64,000 bases of DNA from Corynebacterium jeikeium (GTDB lineage: Bacteria > Actinomycetota > Actinomycetes > Mycobacteriales > Mycobacteriaceae). The DNA is taken from NCBI RefSeq assembly GCF_000738175.1, contig NZ_JFCH01000025.1, forward strand, positions 44,249-108,248, in the 5' to 3' direction. The translations under genes were made by a program, and so were the position numbers. The stretch's first letter is position 1; each line of letters opens with the position of its first letter. Under the pieces are notes generated by a model. The model saw nothing but the letters and a program-made list of their open reading frames with translations, ran no database searches and was not told the DNA's origin. Below are positions 45,659 through 53,662 of the stretch, in pieces.

Positions 45659-48337
45659 ATGACTTCCATCAACCTAACCCGTACCGAGGCCGAGCATCGC
45701 GCCAGCCTCATCAGCGATGTTCACTACACCATCCAGCTGGATCTTTCCGGCGGCGAGAAGCCCGAGAACAAGCACTTCCGCTCGCTGACCCGCATCACCT
45801 TCACCTCCGGCGACGGGTCCACCTTCCTGGACCTGCGTGCGGACTCGCTGTCGCGGGTGGAGCTCAATGGCGCAGAGCTTGGGGACTTTACTTATGACGC
45901 CACTACGGGCATTCCGCTCGACGGCCTGTCTAGTGGCCAGCACGAGCTGCTGGTGGAGGCAGAAATTCCGTACTCCACCACGGGCCAGGGCCTACACCGC
46001 TTCTTCGACCCCAGCGACGACCAGGCCTACATGTACACCCAGTTCGAGACGGCGGACGCCAAGCGGGTTTTCGCCTGCTTCGACCAGCCGGACATCAAGG
46101 CGACCTATGACGTTGAGCTCACCACGCCAGCCGAGTGGACTGTGGTGACGAACAATGAGGTTTCCGTGGCGGAGGCTGAGGGCGTCAATAAGAAAAAGCA
46201 CAGTGCGACCGTGGATTACCTGCTGTCGACCTACCTCATTGCGTTCTGCGTCGGCCCGTGGCACGTAGTGCGCGACGAGTGGCGCGGCACGATCACCGAA
46301 CACCCCGAGTCCGCGGCGGCGAAGGAAAAGAACCTGCAGACCAGTGGGGAAATGCGCGTGCCGCTGGCCCTGTACTGCCGCCAGTCGCTGGCGGAGTACC
46401 TGGATGCCGACGAGCTATTCGAGGTGACCAAGCAGGGCTTCGACTACTACGCGGACAAGTTCGGCATCGGCTACCCGTTCTACAAGTACGACCAGATCTT
46501 CTGCCCCGAATACAACATGGGTGCCATGGAGAACGCGGGAGCGGTGACGATCCGCGACGAGTACATCTTCCGCTCCGCGGCCAGCCACTACCAGTACGAA
46601 CGCCGTGCGGATACGATCCTGCACGAACTGGCGCACATGTGGTTCGGCGACCTGGTGACGATGAAGTGGTGGGACGACCTGTGGCTGAATGAATCCTTCG
46701 CCACCTGGTCGGCGGCCATGAGCCAGGCGGGGGCCACGAAGTACGACACTGCATGGGTGACCTTTAACAGCAAGGAGAAGGCGTGGGCGTATGCGCAGGA
46801 TCAGCTGTCCTCCACCCACCCGGTGTTCTCCGACGCGGGCGACATCGAGACGGTGGAGGCCAACTTCGACGGCATTACCTACGCCAAGGGCGCCAGCGTG
46901 TTGAAGCAGCTGGCGGCCTACGTGGGGCTGGAGGAGTTCTTCGCAGGCATCCGCGCGCACTTCGCGGCACACGCCTGGGATAACGCAACGTTCGCGGACC
47001 TGCTGGGGGCGCTGGAGAAGGCTTCGGGGCGTGACCTTTCCGACTGGTCGGACCAGTGGCTGCGCACGACGGGCATCAACACCCTGACCCCGGTCTTTGA
47101 GGTAAACGACGGGGCTTACACTTCCTTTGCCGTGGAGCAATCCGGCGCGCAGCCCGGCGCGGGCGAGACCCGCACCCACCGCATTGCCGTGGGTGTGTAC
47201 AGCTTTGACGGGGATGTGCTGAAGCGCACCAAGCGCGTGGAGTTGGATATTTCCGGCGCGCGAACCGAGGTTCCGGAGCTGGTGGGCGTGCCCGCCGGCG
47301 ACCTGGTGCTGGTCAACGACGATGACCTGGCCTACGGCAACATGGCGTTGGATGAGGGCTCCCTGGCAACCGCGATCGGCGGCGGGGATAGCGACGAAGC
47401 CGAAGGCGGCAAGCCGAACATCGTGCGTATCACGGACCCGATGGCGCGTGCGCTGGTGTGGTCCGCGGCCTGGCAGATGACGCGCAACGCGCAGATGAGG
47501 ACCCGCGATTTTATCGGCCTGGTTGCCGGTGGCGCGGCCGAAGAAACCGAGCTGGCAGTGCTAGAGCAGATCTTGGCCCAGGCCCGCACGGCGGCTGCAA
47601 ACTACGCAGACCCGGACTGGGCGGACGAAGGCTGGGCACAGCTGCGCGAGGCCTTCCTGGCTGCAGCGCGCGAGGCTGAAGGCCCGGCCCAACTGGCGTT
47701 CGTCCGGGCCTACGTGGGTTGCGTGCACTCCGCAGAATCCGCGGGCGTGCTGCGCGCGCTGCTGGGTGAGGCTGATGGCGCTGAGGTGATTCCGGGCCTG
47801 AACGTGGACCAGGACCTGCGCTGGGCGATCATCATTGCGCTGACCGCCGCAGCGCGTGCCACCGGCGAAACCGCCGAGCAGGTGGAGGCGCGCATCGCCG
47901 CCGAGGAGGCCCAGGACAAGTCCTCCAGCGGTGCGGCGCTGGCGCTGCAGGCGCGCTCCTCCGTGCCGGATGAGCAGACCAAGCAGCAGGTCTGGCGCGC
48001 CCTCACCGTGGAGGCTCCGCAGCAGAGCAACCTGAGCCTCCGCCACCGCAACGCAGGCCTGGTGCACGTCGGCCACGCCGACCTGTTGCAGCAGTTCAGC
48101 GAGGATTACGTTGCCCACGCAGTGGAGTGGTGGAAGTCCCTAAACTCGGAGATGGCTCTACGCACCCTGGAGGGCATCTACCCCTCCTGGGATCACAGCG
48201 ACGCCACGGATGCCGCCATCGCCGACCTCGTCAAGGCCGAGGACACCCCGAGTGGTCTGCGCCGCGTGCTCTCCGAGGGGCGCGACCGGGTGGCGCGTGC
48301 CAAGGCCGCCCGCGTGTTCGACGCTGCGGGAGAGTAA
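45659..48337 (+). CDS. pepN: aminopeptidase N (M1 metallopeptidase)
   Basis: 892 aa, ERAP1-like. The substrate motif GAMENAG is near residue 290, and the zinc site HELAHMWFGD ... NESFATW near 325-350, with the catalytic Tyr further on. The N-terminal beta saddle and C-terminal helical domain (from about 560) complete the M1 layout. It releases N-terminal residues from peptides in the cytoplasm. An in-frame extension to 45197 only overlaps the antisense DsbA-like gene and is not real. Confidence 0.95.
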   Translation: MTSINLTRTEAEHRASLISDVHYTIQLDLSGGEKPENKHFRSLTRITFTSGDGSTFLDLRADSLSRVELNGAELGDFTYDATTGIPLDGLSSGQHELLVEAEIPYSTTGQGLHRFFDPSDDQAYMYTQFETADAKRVFACFDQPDIKATYDVELTTPAEWTVVTNNEVSVAEAEGVNKKKHSATVDYLLSTYLIAFCVGPWHVVRDEWRGTITEHPESAAAKEKNLQTSGEMRVPLALYCRQSLAEYLDADELFEVTKQGFDYYADKFGIGYPFYKYDQIFCPEYNMGAMENAGAVTIRDEYIFRSAASHYQYERRADTILHELAHMWFGDLVTMKWWDDLWLNESFATWSAAMSQAGATKYDTAWVTFNSKEKAWAYAQDQLSSTHPVFSDAGDIETVEANFDGITYAKGASVLKQLAAYVGLEEFFAGIRAHFAAHAWDNATFADLLGALEKASGRDLSDWSDQWLRTTGINTLTPVFEVNDGAYTSFAVEQSGAQPGAGETRTHRIAVGVYSFDGDVLKRTKRVELDISGARTEVPELVGVPAGDLVLVNDDDLAYGNMALDEGSLATAIGGGDSDEAEGGKPNIVRITDPMARALVWSAAWQMTRNAQMRTRDFIGLVAGGAAEETELAVLEQILAQARTAAANYADPDWADEGWAQLREAFLAAAREAEGPAQLAFVRAYVGCVHSAESAGVLRALLGEADGAEVIPGLNVDQDLRWAIIIALTAAARATGETAEQVEARIAAEEAQDKSSSGAALALQARSSVPDEQTKQQVWRALTVEAPQQSNLSLRHRNAGLVHVGHADLLQQFSEDYVAHAVEWWKSLNSEMALRTLEGIYPSWDHSDATDAAIADLVKAEDTPSGLRRVLSEGRDRVARAKAARVFDAAGE
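46181..46197 (+). repeat. dispersed GGCGTCA motif, extended copy
   Basis: GGCGTCAATAAGAAAAA inside pepN, where it codes for GVNKK. Confidence 0.7.
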
Positions 48338-48357
48338 CCGCCCGGCTGCGCCCATGC

Positions 48358-48404
48358 GGCAGGTTGTGCTGCGCCCCTGCGGCCGTGGCCGCGCCCAACC
48401 TGCC
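48358..48404 (+). terminator. possible hairpin after pepN
   Basis: GGCAGGTTG (48358-48366) pairs with CAACCTGCC (48396-48404), with a GC-rich loop. There is no T-run. Confidence 0.35.
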
Positions 48405-48439
48405 CCGCCGGCTATGGCAGAACAGATATGGTTGGAGGC

Positions 48440-48829
48440 ATGACTTCTAGCTTCTACGACGCTGTTGGTGAGGAGACCTTCCGCGCTATCGTCCACGAGT
48501 TTTATCGCCAGGTCCGCACCGACGATATTCTCGGGCCGATGTACCCGGAACAGGACTTCGAGGGCGCCGAAGATCGACTGCGCTGGTTCCTGGTGCAGTA
48601 CTGGGGCGGCCCGGCGGAGTTCAACGCCCGGCGTGGCCACCCGCGCCTGCGGATGCGCCACGCCCAATTCCGCATCGACACGGCCGCCCGCGACCGCTGG
48701 CTGGAACTCATGGGCAACGCCATGGCCACCATCGATAAAGAACAGCTCCCCGACGAACACCGCGCGGCCATGTGGGAACACATGGAGCGAGTTGCACACA
48801 TGCTGGTCAACACTCCCGATCAGTTCTAA
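48440..48829 (+). CDS. glbO: truncated hemoglobin, group II (GlbO)
   Basis: 129 aa. The start SFYDAVGEETFRAIVHEFYRQV, the CD/E region RLRWFLVQYWGGP, the proximal-His segment (RMRHAQFRI) and Trp in ARDRWLELM (WG8) mark group II trHb. These bind O2 or NO through heme. TATGGT (48427-48432) lies 7 nt before ATG, and a GGAGG within the gap could also act as ribosome site. The TSUP gene starts 2 nt after the stop. Confidence 0.95.
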   Translation: MTSSFYDAVGEETFRAIVHEFYRQVRTDDILGPMYPEQDFEGAEDRLRWFLVQYWGGPAEFNARRGHPRLRMRHAQFRIDTAARDRWLELMGNAMATIDKEQLPDEHRAAMWEHMERVAHMLVNTPDQF

Positions 48830-48831
48830 AA

Positions 48832-49626
48832 GTGTTAGCCGACCTTTCTGCCGAGGCATTTTCAGTCCTCGCAGTGGGATCCTTCGTTGCAGGTTTGATT
48901 GATGCCATCGTCGGCGGCGGTGGTCTCATCCTCATCCCCCTCATTTTGATCGTGGCACCCGCGACCCCCGAAGCCTCGGCAATGGCGACAAACAAGTTGG
49001 CGGCGGTTTTCGGCACCTCATCGGCCGCAGCACGTATGCTCCGCGCATCCGATGTCCGCCAGAAGATCGATCGGCGCCTGGTGGCCTACGGAGTCCCGCT
49101 GGCGTTCGTCTGCGCGGCCTCTGGCGCGCTGCTGGTAGCAGCACTCAGCTCCGAGGTTCTGCGTCCCCTGGTGATTATTCTATTGCTGGCGGTTGGCACA
49201 TATGTCGCCCTCAAACCCAGTTTCGGCACACCCCAACGCGCCCCATCACAGAGCCACCGCCGATGGCTCATCGCGCTCTTCGCAGTGGGAGTTATCGCCG
49301 CATACGACGGCTTCTTCGGCCCGGGCACCGGCACGTTCCTCATCATTGTTTTCACCGCGCTTCTTAGCAGATCCTTCGTGGAATCTGCCGCACTTGCGAA
49401 GATCATCAACACCGCCACGAACCTGGGCGCGCTGACTGTATTCGCCATCGGTGGCCACGTGCTCTGGCTACTAGGCCTCGGCTTAGCGGTCTTCAACGTG
49501 GCGGGAGCACAAATAGGAGCACGCCTGGTGCTTTCCAAGGGAACCGGCTTTGTCCGCATCGCGCTGCTCATCGTTGTCGTGGTCATGAGCACCAAGTTGG
49601 GCTACGACATGTACGCCGGTTCCTAA
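48832..49626 (+). CDS. TSUP family (TauE/SafE) permease
   Basis: 264 aa with about eight membrane helices. The hallmark IDAIVGGGGLILIPLIL in the first helix and its repeat AAYDGFFGPGTGTFLII in the second half mark the TSUP duplicated fold. Members export sulfite, sulfonates or organosulfur anions. GTG 48832 starts 2 nt after the glbO stop without a separate ribosome site, pointing to translational coupling. The substrate is not known. Confidence 0.85.
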   Translation: MLADLSAEAFSVLAVGSFVAGLIDAIVGGGGLILIPLILIVAPATPEASAMATNKLAAVFGTSSAAARMLRASDVRQKIDRRLVAYGVPLAFVCAASGALLVAALSSEVLRPLVIILLLAVGTYVALKPSFGTPQRAPSQSHRRWLIALFAVGVIAAYDGFFGPGTGTFLIIVFTALLSRSFVESAALAKIINTATNLGALTVFAIGGHVLWLLGLGLAVFNVAGAQIGARLVLSKGTGFVRIALLIVVVVMSTKLGYDMYAGS

Positions 49627-49667
49627 TCCACTCACCGCGCCCCTCACACGGAGGCTCCCCTACCCAT

Positions 49668-50396
49668 CTAGCGTGGCCCGGGCACCCGCGCCAGCCCACC
49701 GGGGCGGGGCGCATACACACTGCCGACCAGTGCATCCACACGAATCCACGACCCACTGGCGCTCACGCGCACATAGTCATAATCCCGCAGCTTCTCCCCC
49801 GGCTCTGGAACCAGCCGCAGGCCACCAAGTGCCGCAATGGTTCGGCCCTCCAGGGCAACGGAGGCGGTGGCGTCATTACCCTCTGCTCCCCCGTGGGCAC
49901 CGTCTGTGCGCTGCACTGAAAGCACCTGCTGCTCCAGCAGGCTACGCGCAATCCCCATCGGCCCGGAGTTCGCCTCATTTTCCGTGGCCATGTCCGCGTG
50001 TAGGCCGCGCACCACGTCCCCCGGCACCGTATCGATCAGCTCGAATCCCTGCTGCGGAGGCGGCGAGCCAACCCACATCAGGTCCATGTCCGCACCCAGG
50101 TCAAGGGTCTGCTGGCCGGGTTCAAATGCGACGATCGTCTCCAGCGCGTCGCTGGCATAGGCCACCGTGCCGGTGCCGCCTGCCTGTCCGGGCACTCGGA
50201 CGGAAGCCACGCAGCCTAGGGGCGTCGAAATAAAAAGATCCGTCGACCGCTCCCCCACAGTGCTTAAGCGCACCAGCGCGCCCGGATCCATCACCAGCGC
50301 GCGTTTCATCACCGCCCCCGCGCGCCGCATGGCACTCACCGCCGCGGTCGCGGATCGCGAATCAATTGTTCCCTGTAGATCGATTGTGACGCCCAT
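49668..50396 (-). CDS. conserved actinobacterial protein (Rv2474c position), function unknown
   Basis: 242 aa, soluble. It begins MGVTIDLQGTIDSRSATAAV. The middle is beta-rich (DLFISTPLGCVASVRV, TIVAFEPGQQTLDLGADMDLMWVG), and the C-terminus has VRVSASGSWIRVDALVGSVYAPR. It lies next to the thioesterase, as in Mtb Rv2474c-Rv2475c. There are no catalytic motifs I recognise. TAAGGT lies 9 nt upstream of ATG. The first codons carry one copy of GGCGTCA. Confidence 0.6.
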   Translation of the reverse strand: MGVTIDLQGTIDSRSATAAVSAMRRAGAVMKRALVMDPGALVRLSTVGERSTDLFISTPLGCVASVRVPGQAGGTGTVAYASDALETIVAFEPGQQTLDLGADMDLMWVGSPPPQQGFELIDTVPGDVVRGLHADMATENEANSGPMGIARSLLEQQVLSVQRTDGAHGGAEGNDATASVALEGRTIAALGGLRLVPEPGEKLRDYDYVRVSASGSWIRVDALVGSVYAPRPGGLARVPGPR

Positions 50397-50489
50397 AGTT
50401 CCCCCACCTTAGCCCTCCCCCAAAGCTTTAACCCTCGCGGGCTGGGCGCTTACCGGTCAGTGAATCAGCTCTGGGCTGAATGCGCACTG

Positions 50490-50972
50490 TTAGAAGCGGG
50501 CAGCGGTGGTGGCGCGGTCGGTGACCACCTCGTGATCCTCCGGGATCAGGAATTGGTTGATGTTGTTGACATCCTGCTCGCTCCACTCGCGAGACTTCCC
50601 GGTCATCACGTCGATGCCCACCATGACAGCATCGATGGTGCAAGTGATCCGTCCGACGGAATCCTGGACAACCTGGCGCATGGTGCAGGATTTGCGCCCG
50701 ACGTCGATGAAGTAGGAGGCCACGGCCACTTCCGACTCCCCCGGAGACAGCGGGAACGGATAGTCGATGGTGGTGTGGCGCGCGAACATCGGGGGCACGG
50801 CAATGTCCATTTCCATCAGAACGTCTTTGAGGAAGACCATCCGCGCGTCCTGGCCGAATTCCAGATACTTTGCGTTGTTGACGTGCTGGTATTGGTCGAA
50901 GTCGGACCAACGGAGCTCGCGGCGGCAGGTGTGCCAGCGAGTCCCGGTGGCCTCGTGTTCGATGAAGGGCAT
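50490..50972 (-). CDS. hotdog-fold acyl-CoA thioesterase (4HBT type)
   Basis: 160 aa. RWSDFDQYQHVNNAKYLEFGQDARM is the 4HBT signature, with catalytic Asp, and DYPFPLSPGESEVAVASYF follows. Matches Mtb Rv2475c by position. Substrate unknown; possibly medium acyl-CoA. AGCGAGG lies upstream of the ATG. The gap to ettA (166 bp) seems to have its promoter, with TTTTG/AACCTG elements I cannot assign. Confidence 0.85.
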   Translation of the reverse strand: MPFIEHEATGTRWHTCRRELRWSDFDQYQHVNNAKYLEFGQDARMVFLKDVLMEMDIAVPPMFARHTTIDYPFPLSPGESEVAVASYFIDVGRKSCTMRQVVQDSVGRITCTIDAVMVGIDVMTGKSREWSEQDVNNINQFLIPEDHEVVTDRATTAARF

Positions 50973-51138
50973 TGCGTTTCAAACCTCGCTTAGAACCTCA
51001 CAGGTAACTTTTGTTTCGTGAACCAATCTTGCCACATCCTTCACACAGGTTCACGTTGTTACACGGTTTCAAGCGAGAAACGCGGCGCAGGCCTATTGGT
51101 TAGCCTGCGCCGCCGAGCCGCTTTAGCGTGCTGTCCGA

Positions 51139-52809
51139 CTAGCGGGTCAGCTTGCGGTGCGTTACGCGGTGCGGACGTGCAGCCTCCGGGCCGAGGCGCT
51201 CAACCTTGTTCTTCTCGTAGTCCTCGAAGTTGCCCTCGAACCAGTACCACTGGCCTTCGGCAACATTGCCCTCCCAGGCCAGAATGTGGGTACAGGTGCG
51301 GTCCAGGAACCAACGGTCGTGCGAAATGACCACGGCGCAGCCCGGGAACTGCTGCAGGGCGTTCTCCAGGGAGGACAGGGTTTCCACGTCCAGGTCGTTA
51401 GTCGGCTCATCCAGCAGGATCAGGTTGCCGCCCTGCTTCAGCGTCAGCGCCAGGTTCAGACGGTTGCGCTCACCACCGGACAGCACCTTGGAAGGCTTCT
51501 GCTGGTCCGGACCCTTGAAGCCGAACGCGGACAGGTACGCGCGGGAAGGCATTTCGTTCTGGCCGACGTGAATGAAGTCCAGGCCGTCGGAGACGACCTC
51601 CCAGACGGTCTGCTCCGGGTCGATGTTCTCGCGGTTCTGATCCACGTAGCTCAGCTGCACGGTGGAGCCGACCTTCACCTCGCCGGAGTCCGGCTCTTCC
51701 AGGCCAACGATGGTCTTAAACAGGGTGGTCTTACCCACACCATTCGGACCGATGACGCCCACAATGCCGTTGCGCGGCAGGGTGAACGACAGGTCCTTGA
51801 TCAGGGTGCGGCCGTCGAATCCCTTGTTCAGGTCCTTGACCTCGACCACCTGGTTGCCCAGGCGCGGCGGGGTCGGAATCTGGATCTCTTCGAAGTCCAG
51901 CTTCTTGTACTTCTCCGCCTCAGCAGCCATCTCCTCGTAGCGCTGCAGACGGGCCTTGTTCTTCGCCTGACGGGCCTTCGCGCCGGAGCGGACCCACTGC
52001 AGTTCTTCCTTGAGTCGCTTCTGCAGCTTCGCGTCCTTCTTGCCAGCAACTTCCAGGCGCTTGGCCTTGGTCTCCAGGTAGGTGGAGTAGTTGCCCTCGT
52101 AGGGGTACAGCTTGCCGCGGTCGACCTCACAGATCCAGCCGGCGACGTGGTCCAGGAAGTAGCGGTCGTGGGTGACGGCCAGGACGGCACCCTTGTAGTC
52201 CTTCAGGTGCTGCTCCAGCCAGAGCACGGACTCGGCGTCCAGGTGGTTTGTGGGCTCGTCGAGCAGCAGCAGGTCCGGCTCGGAAAGCAGCAGCTTAGCC
52301 AGGGCCACGCGGCGGCGCTCACCTCCGGAGAGGTGGGTCACCGGTTCATCGGACGGCGGGCAGCGCAGCGCTTCCATGGCCTGCTCGATCTTGGAGTCCA
52401 GCTCCCACGCATCTGCAGCGTCGATCTTCTCCTGCAGAGTCGTCATCTCTTCCATCAACTCGTCGGTGTAGTTGGTGGCCATTTCTTCGGCGATCTCTTC
52501 GTAGCGCTGGCGGATTTCGAAGATCTCGCCCATGCCTTCTTCGACGTTCTGGCGAACGGTCTTTTCCTCGTTCAGCGGCGGCTCCTGCAGCAGGATGCCG
52601 ACGGTTGCGCCGGGGTCCAGGAAGGCCTCGCCGTTGGAGGGCTGGTCGATGCCAGCCATGATCTTCAGGATGGAGGACTTACCTGCACCGTTCGGGCCCA
52701 CCACGCCGATCTTGGCGCCGGGGTAGAACGCCATCGTGACGTTATCCAGGATGACTTTGTCTCCGTGCGCCTTGCGCACGTTCTTCATGGTGTAAATGAA
52801 CTCGCCCAC
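51139..52809 (-). CDS. ettA: energy-dependent translational throttle protein EttA (ABC-F)
   Basis: 556 aa, two ATPase domains: GPNGAGKSS, LSGGERRRVAL, LLLLDEPTNHLD and GPNGVGKTT, LSGGERNRLNL, LLDEPTNDLD. Between them is the linker with the P-site tRNA interaction motif, and the arm insert in domain 1 (EEGMGEIFEIRQRYEEIAEEM) is typical of EttA. It gates the first peptide bond according to ADP/ATP. GTG 52809 gives the length of E. coli EttA; the ATG at 52878 is too far upstream. Confidence 0.95.
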   Translation of the reverse strand: MGEFIYTMKNVRKAHGDKVILDNVTMAFYPGAKIGVVGPNGAGKSSILKIMAGIDQPSNGEAFLDPGATVGILLQEPPLNEEKTVRQNVEEGMGEIFEIRQRYEEIAEEMATNYTDELMEEMTTLQEKIDAADAWELDSKIEQAMEALRCPPSDEPVTHLSGGERRRVALAKLLLSEPDLLLLDEPTNHLDAESVLWLEQHLKDYKGAVLAVTHDRYFLDHVAGWICEVDRGKLYPYEGNYSTYLETKAKRLEVAGKKDAKLQKRLKEELQWVRSGAKARQAKNKARLQRYEEMAAEAEKYKKLDFEEIQIPTPPRLGNQVVEVKDLNKGFDGRTLIKDLSFTLPRNGIVGVIGPNGVGKTTLFKTIVGLEEPDSGEVKVGSTVQLSYVDQNRENIDPEQTVWEVVSDGLDFIHVGQNEMPSRAYLSAFGFKGPDQQKPSKVLSGGERNRLNLALTLKQGGNLILLDEPTNDLDVETLSSLENALQQFPGCAVVISHDRWFLDRTCTHILAWEGNVAEGQWYWFEGNFEDYEKNKVERLGPEAARPHRVTHRKLTR

Positions 52810-52885
52810 GGTGAACTCTTTTGACCTTTCGTGGTTAGTGTCCCAATGTATTCGCCCACCCAGTGTACGTGGTGCCACCGTGCAA

Positions 52886-52927
52886 AGGCCGACCTGGGCT
52901 ACTCCCCCGAGCTGCCCAAGTCGGCCT
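52886..52927 (-). terminator. hairpin between ssb and ettA
   Basis: AGGCCGAC-C-TGGGC (from 52886) pairs with GCCCA-A-GTCGGCCT (to 52927), a stem of 8 plus 5 bp with one mismatch. The minus strand then reads TTTGC. It likely ends ssb transcripts. Confidence 0.55.
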
Positions 52928-52935
52928 CACCATCT

Positions 52936-52976
52936 AGCGCCTATTAAGCGCTTGGATTAGCGCTGAAACTAGCGCT
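52936..52976. repeat. four AGCGC repeats spaced 11-12 bp after ssb
   Basis: AGCGC occurs at 52936, 52947, 52959 and 52971, three times as the self-complementary AGCGCT. The spacing is about one helical turn. It begins at the ssb stop codon. Confidence 0.6.
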
Positions 52977-53479
52977 TAGAATGCAGGTTCCACTTCCTCT
53001 TCCTGGCCACCTGCGCCGACACCCACCAGCTCCGGCGAGCCAGTTGGGTTCTGCGCCGGGTTCTGCTCGGCGTTCTTCTCAGCGTTCTGCTCCACGGCCT
53101 TGCGAACGTTCACCAACACGTTCCGGGCGCTCAGATCCGGGCCGACGTGGGTGGCACGCACGCGCAGCACGCTGCGTGTCACGGACTTGCCGTCTTCGCC
53201 GTTGGCTTCCCACGTGCTTTGCACGATGCGTCCGACGACGATCACGGACATTCCCTTGCACACCGTCGCGCTGACGTTATCGCCCAGCGCTCCCCAGCAC
53301 TGGACTTCCATGTAGCACGGGTCGCCGTCCTTCCACTGTCCGTCCGCGCCTTGGTAGCGGTGGTTCATCGCCACGCGGAACGTGGTTAGTGTCGGCCCGC
53401 CGTCTAGCCCCTTGATTCGAATCTGCGGGTGGTCAACCGCGTTCCCCACCAGATATGCCTGCGCCAGATTGTTGCTCAT
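52976..53479 (-). CDS. ssb: single-stranded DNA-binding protein
   Basis: 167 aa. The OB fold runs to about residue 115 (YLVGNAVDHPQIRIKG, TTFRVAMNHRYQ, YMEVQCWGALGDNV, VIVVGRIVQSTWE). A linker of NAEQNPAQNP-type repeats follows, and the acidic tip EEEVEPAF ends in Phe, the docking tail for partner proteins. ATG 53479 behind GGAAGGGG. It is a second or only ssb; it is not next to rpsF/rplI but beside ettA, as Mtb Rv2478c. Confidence 0.92.
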   Translation of the reverse strand: MSNNLAQAYLVGNAVDHPQIRIKGLDGGPTLTTFRVAMNHRYQGADGQWKDGDPCYMEVQCWGALGDNVSATVCKGMSVIVVGRIVQSTWEANGEDGKSVTRSVLRVRATHVGPDLSARNVLVNVRKAVEQNAEKNAEQNPAQNPTGSPELVGVGAGGQEEEVEPAF

Positions 53480-53562
53480 CTGACTTGTCCCCTTCCTTGT
53501 TGTCGCACCGAAGCTTGTTCCCCGGCGCGTGGCTTTATTGTTAGCGCGTTTCGGGGTTTTTC

Positions 53563-53579
53563 TTTTTCTTCGTGACGCC
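53563..53579 (-). repeat. dispersed GGCGTCA motif, extended copy
   Basis: On the minus strand GGCGTCACGAAGAAAAA, in the intergenic region upstream of ssb and 5 bp from a DnaA box. Confidence 0.75.
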
Positions 53580-53583
53580 ACCC

Positions 53584-53620
53584 TGTGGACAACTCCGCCC
53601 ATCAAAGGCGCTTATCCACA
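53584..53620. promoter_or_regulatory. inverted pair of DnaA boxes upstream of ssb
   Basis: TGTGGACAA (53584-53592, TTGTCCACA on the minus strand, the form common in actinobacterial origins) and the perfect box TTATCCACA (53612-53620) face each other with 19 bp between them. They lie 105-141 bp upstream of the ssb start. Confidence 0.5.
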
Positions 53621-53662
53621 GGTTGAAAAGAAGGGGGTTGACAGTTTGCGGCCGGGTGTGCG

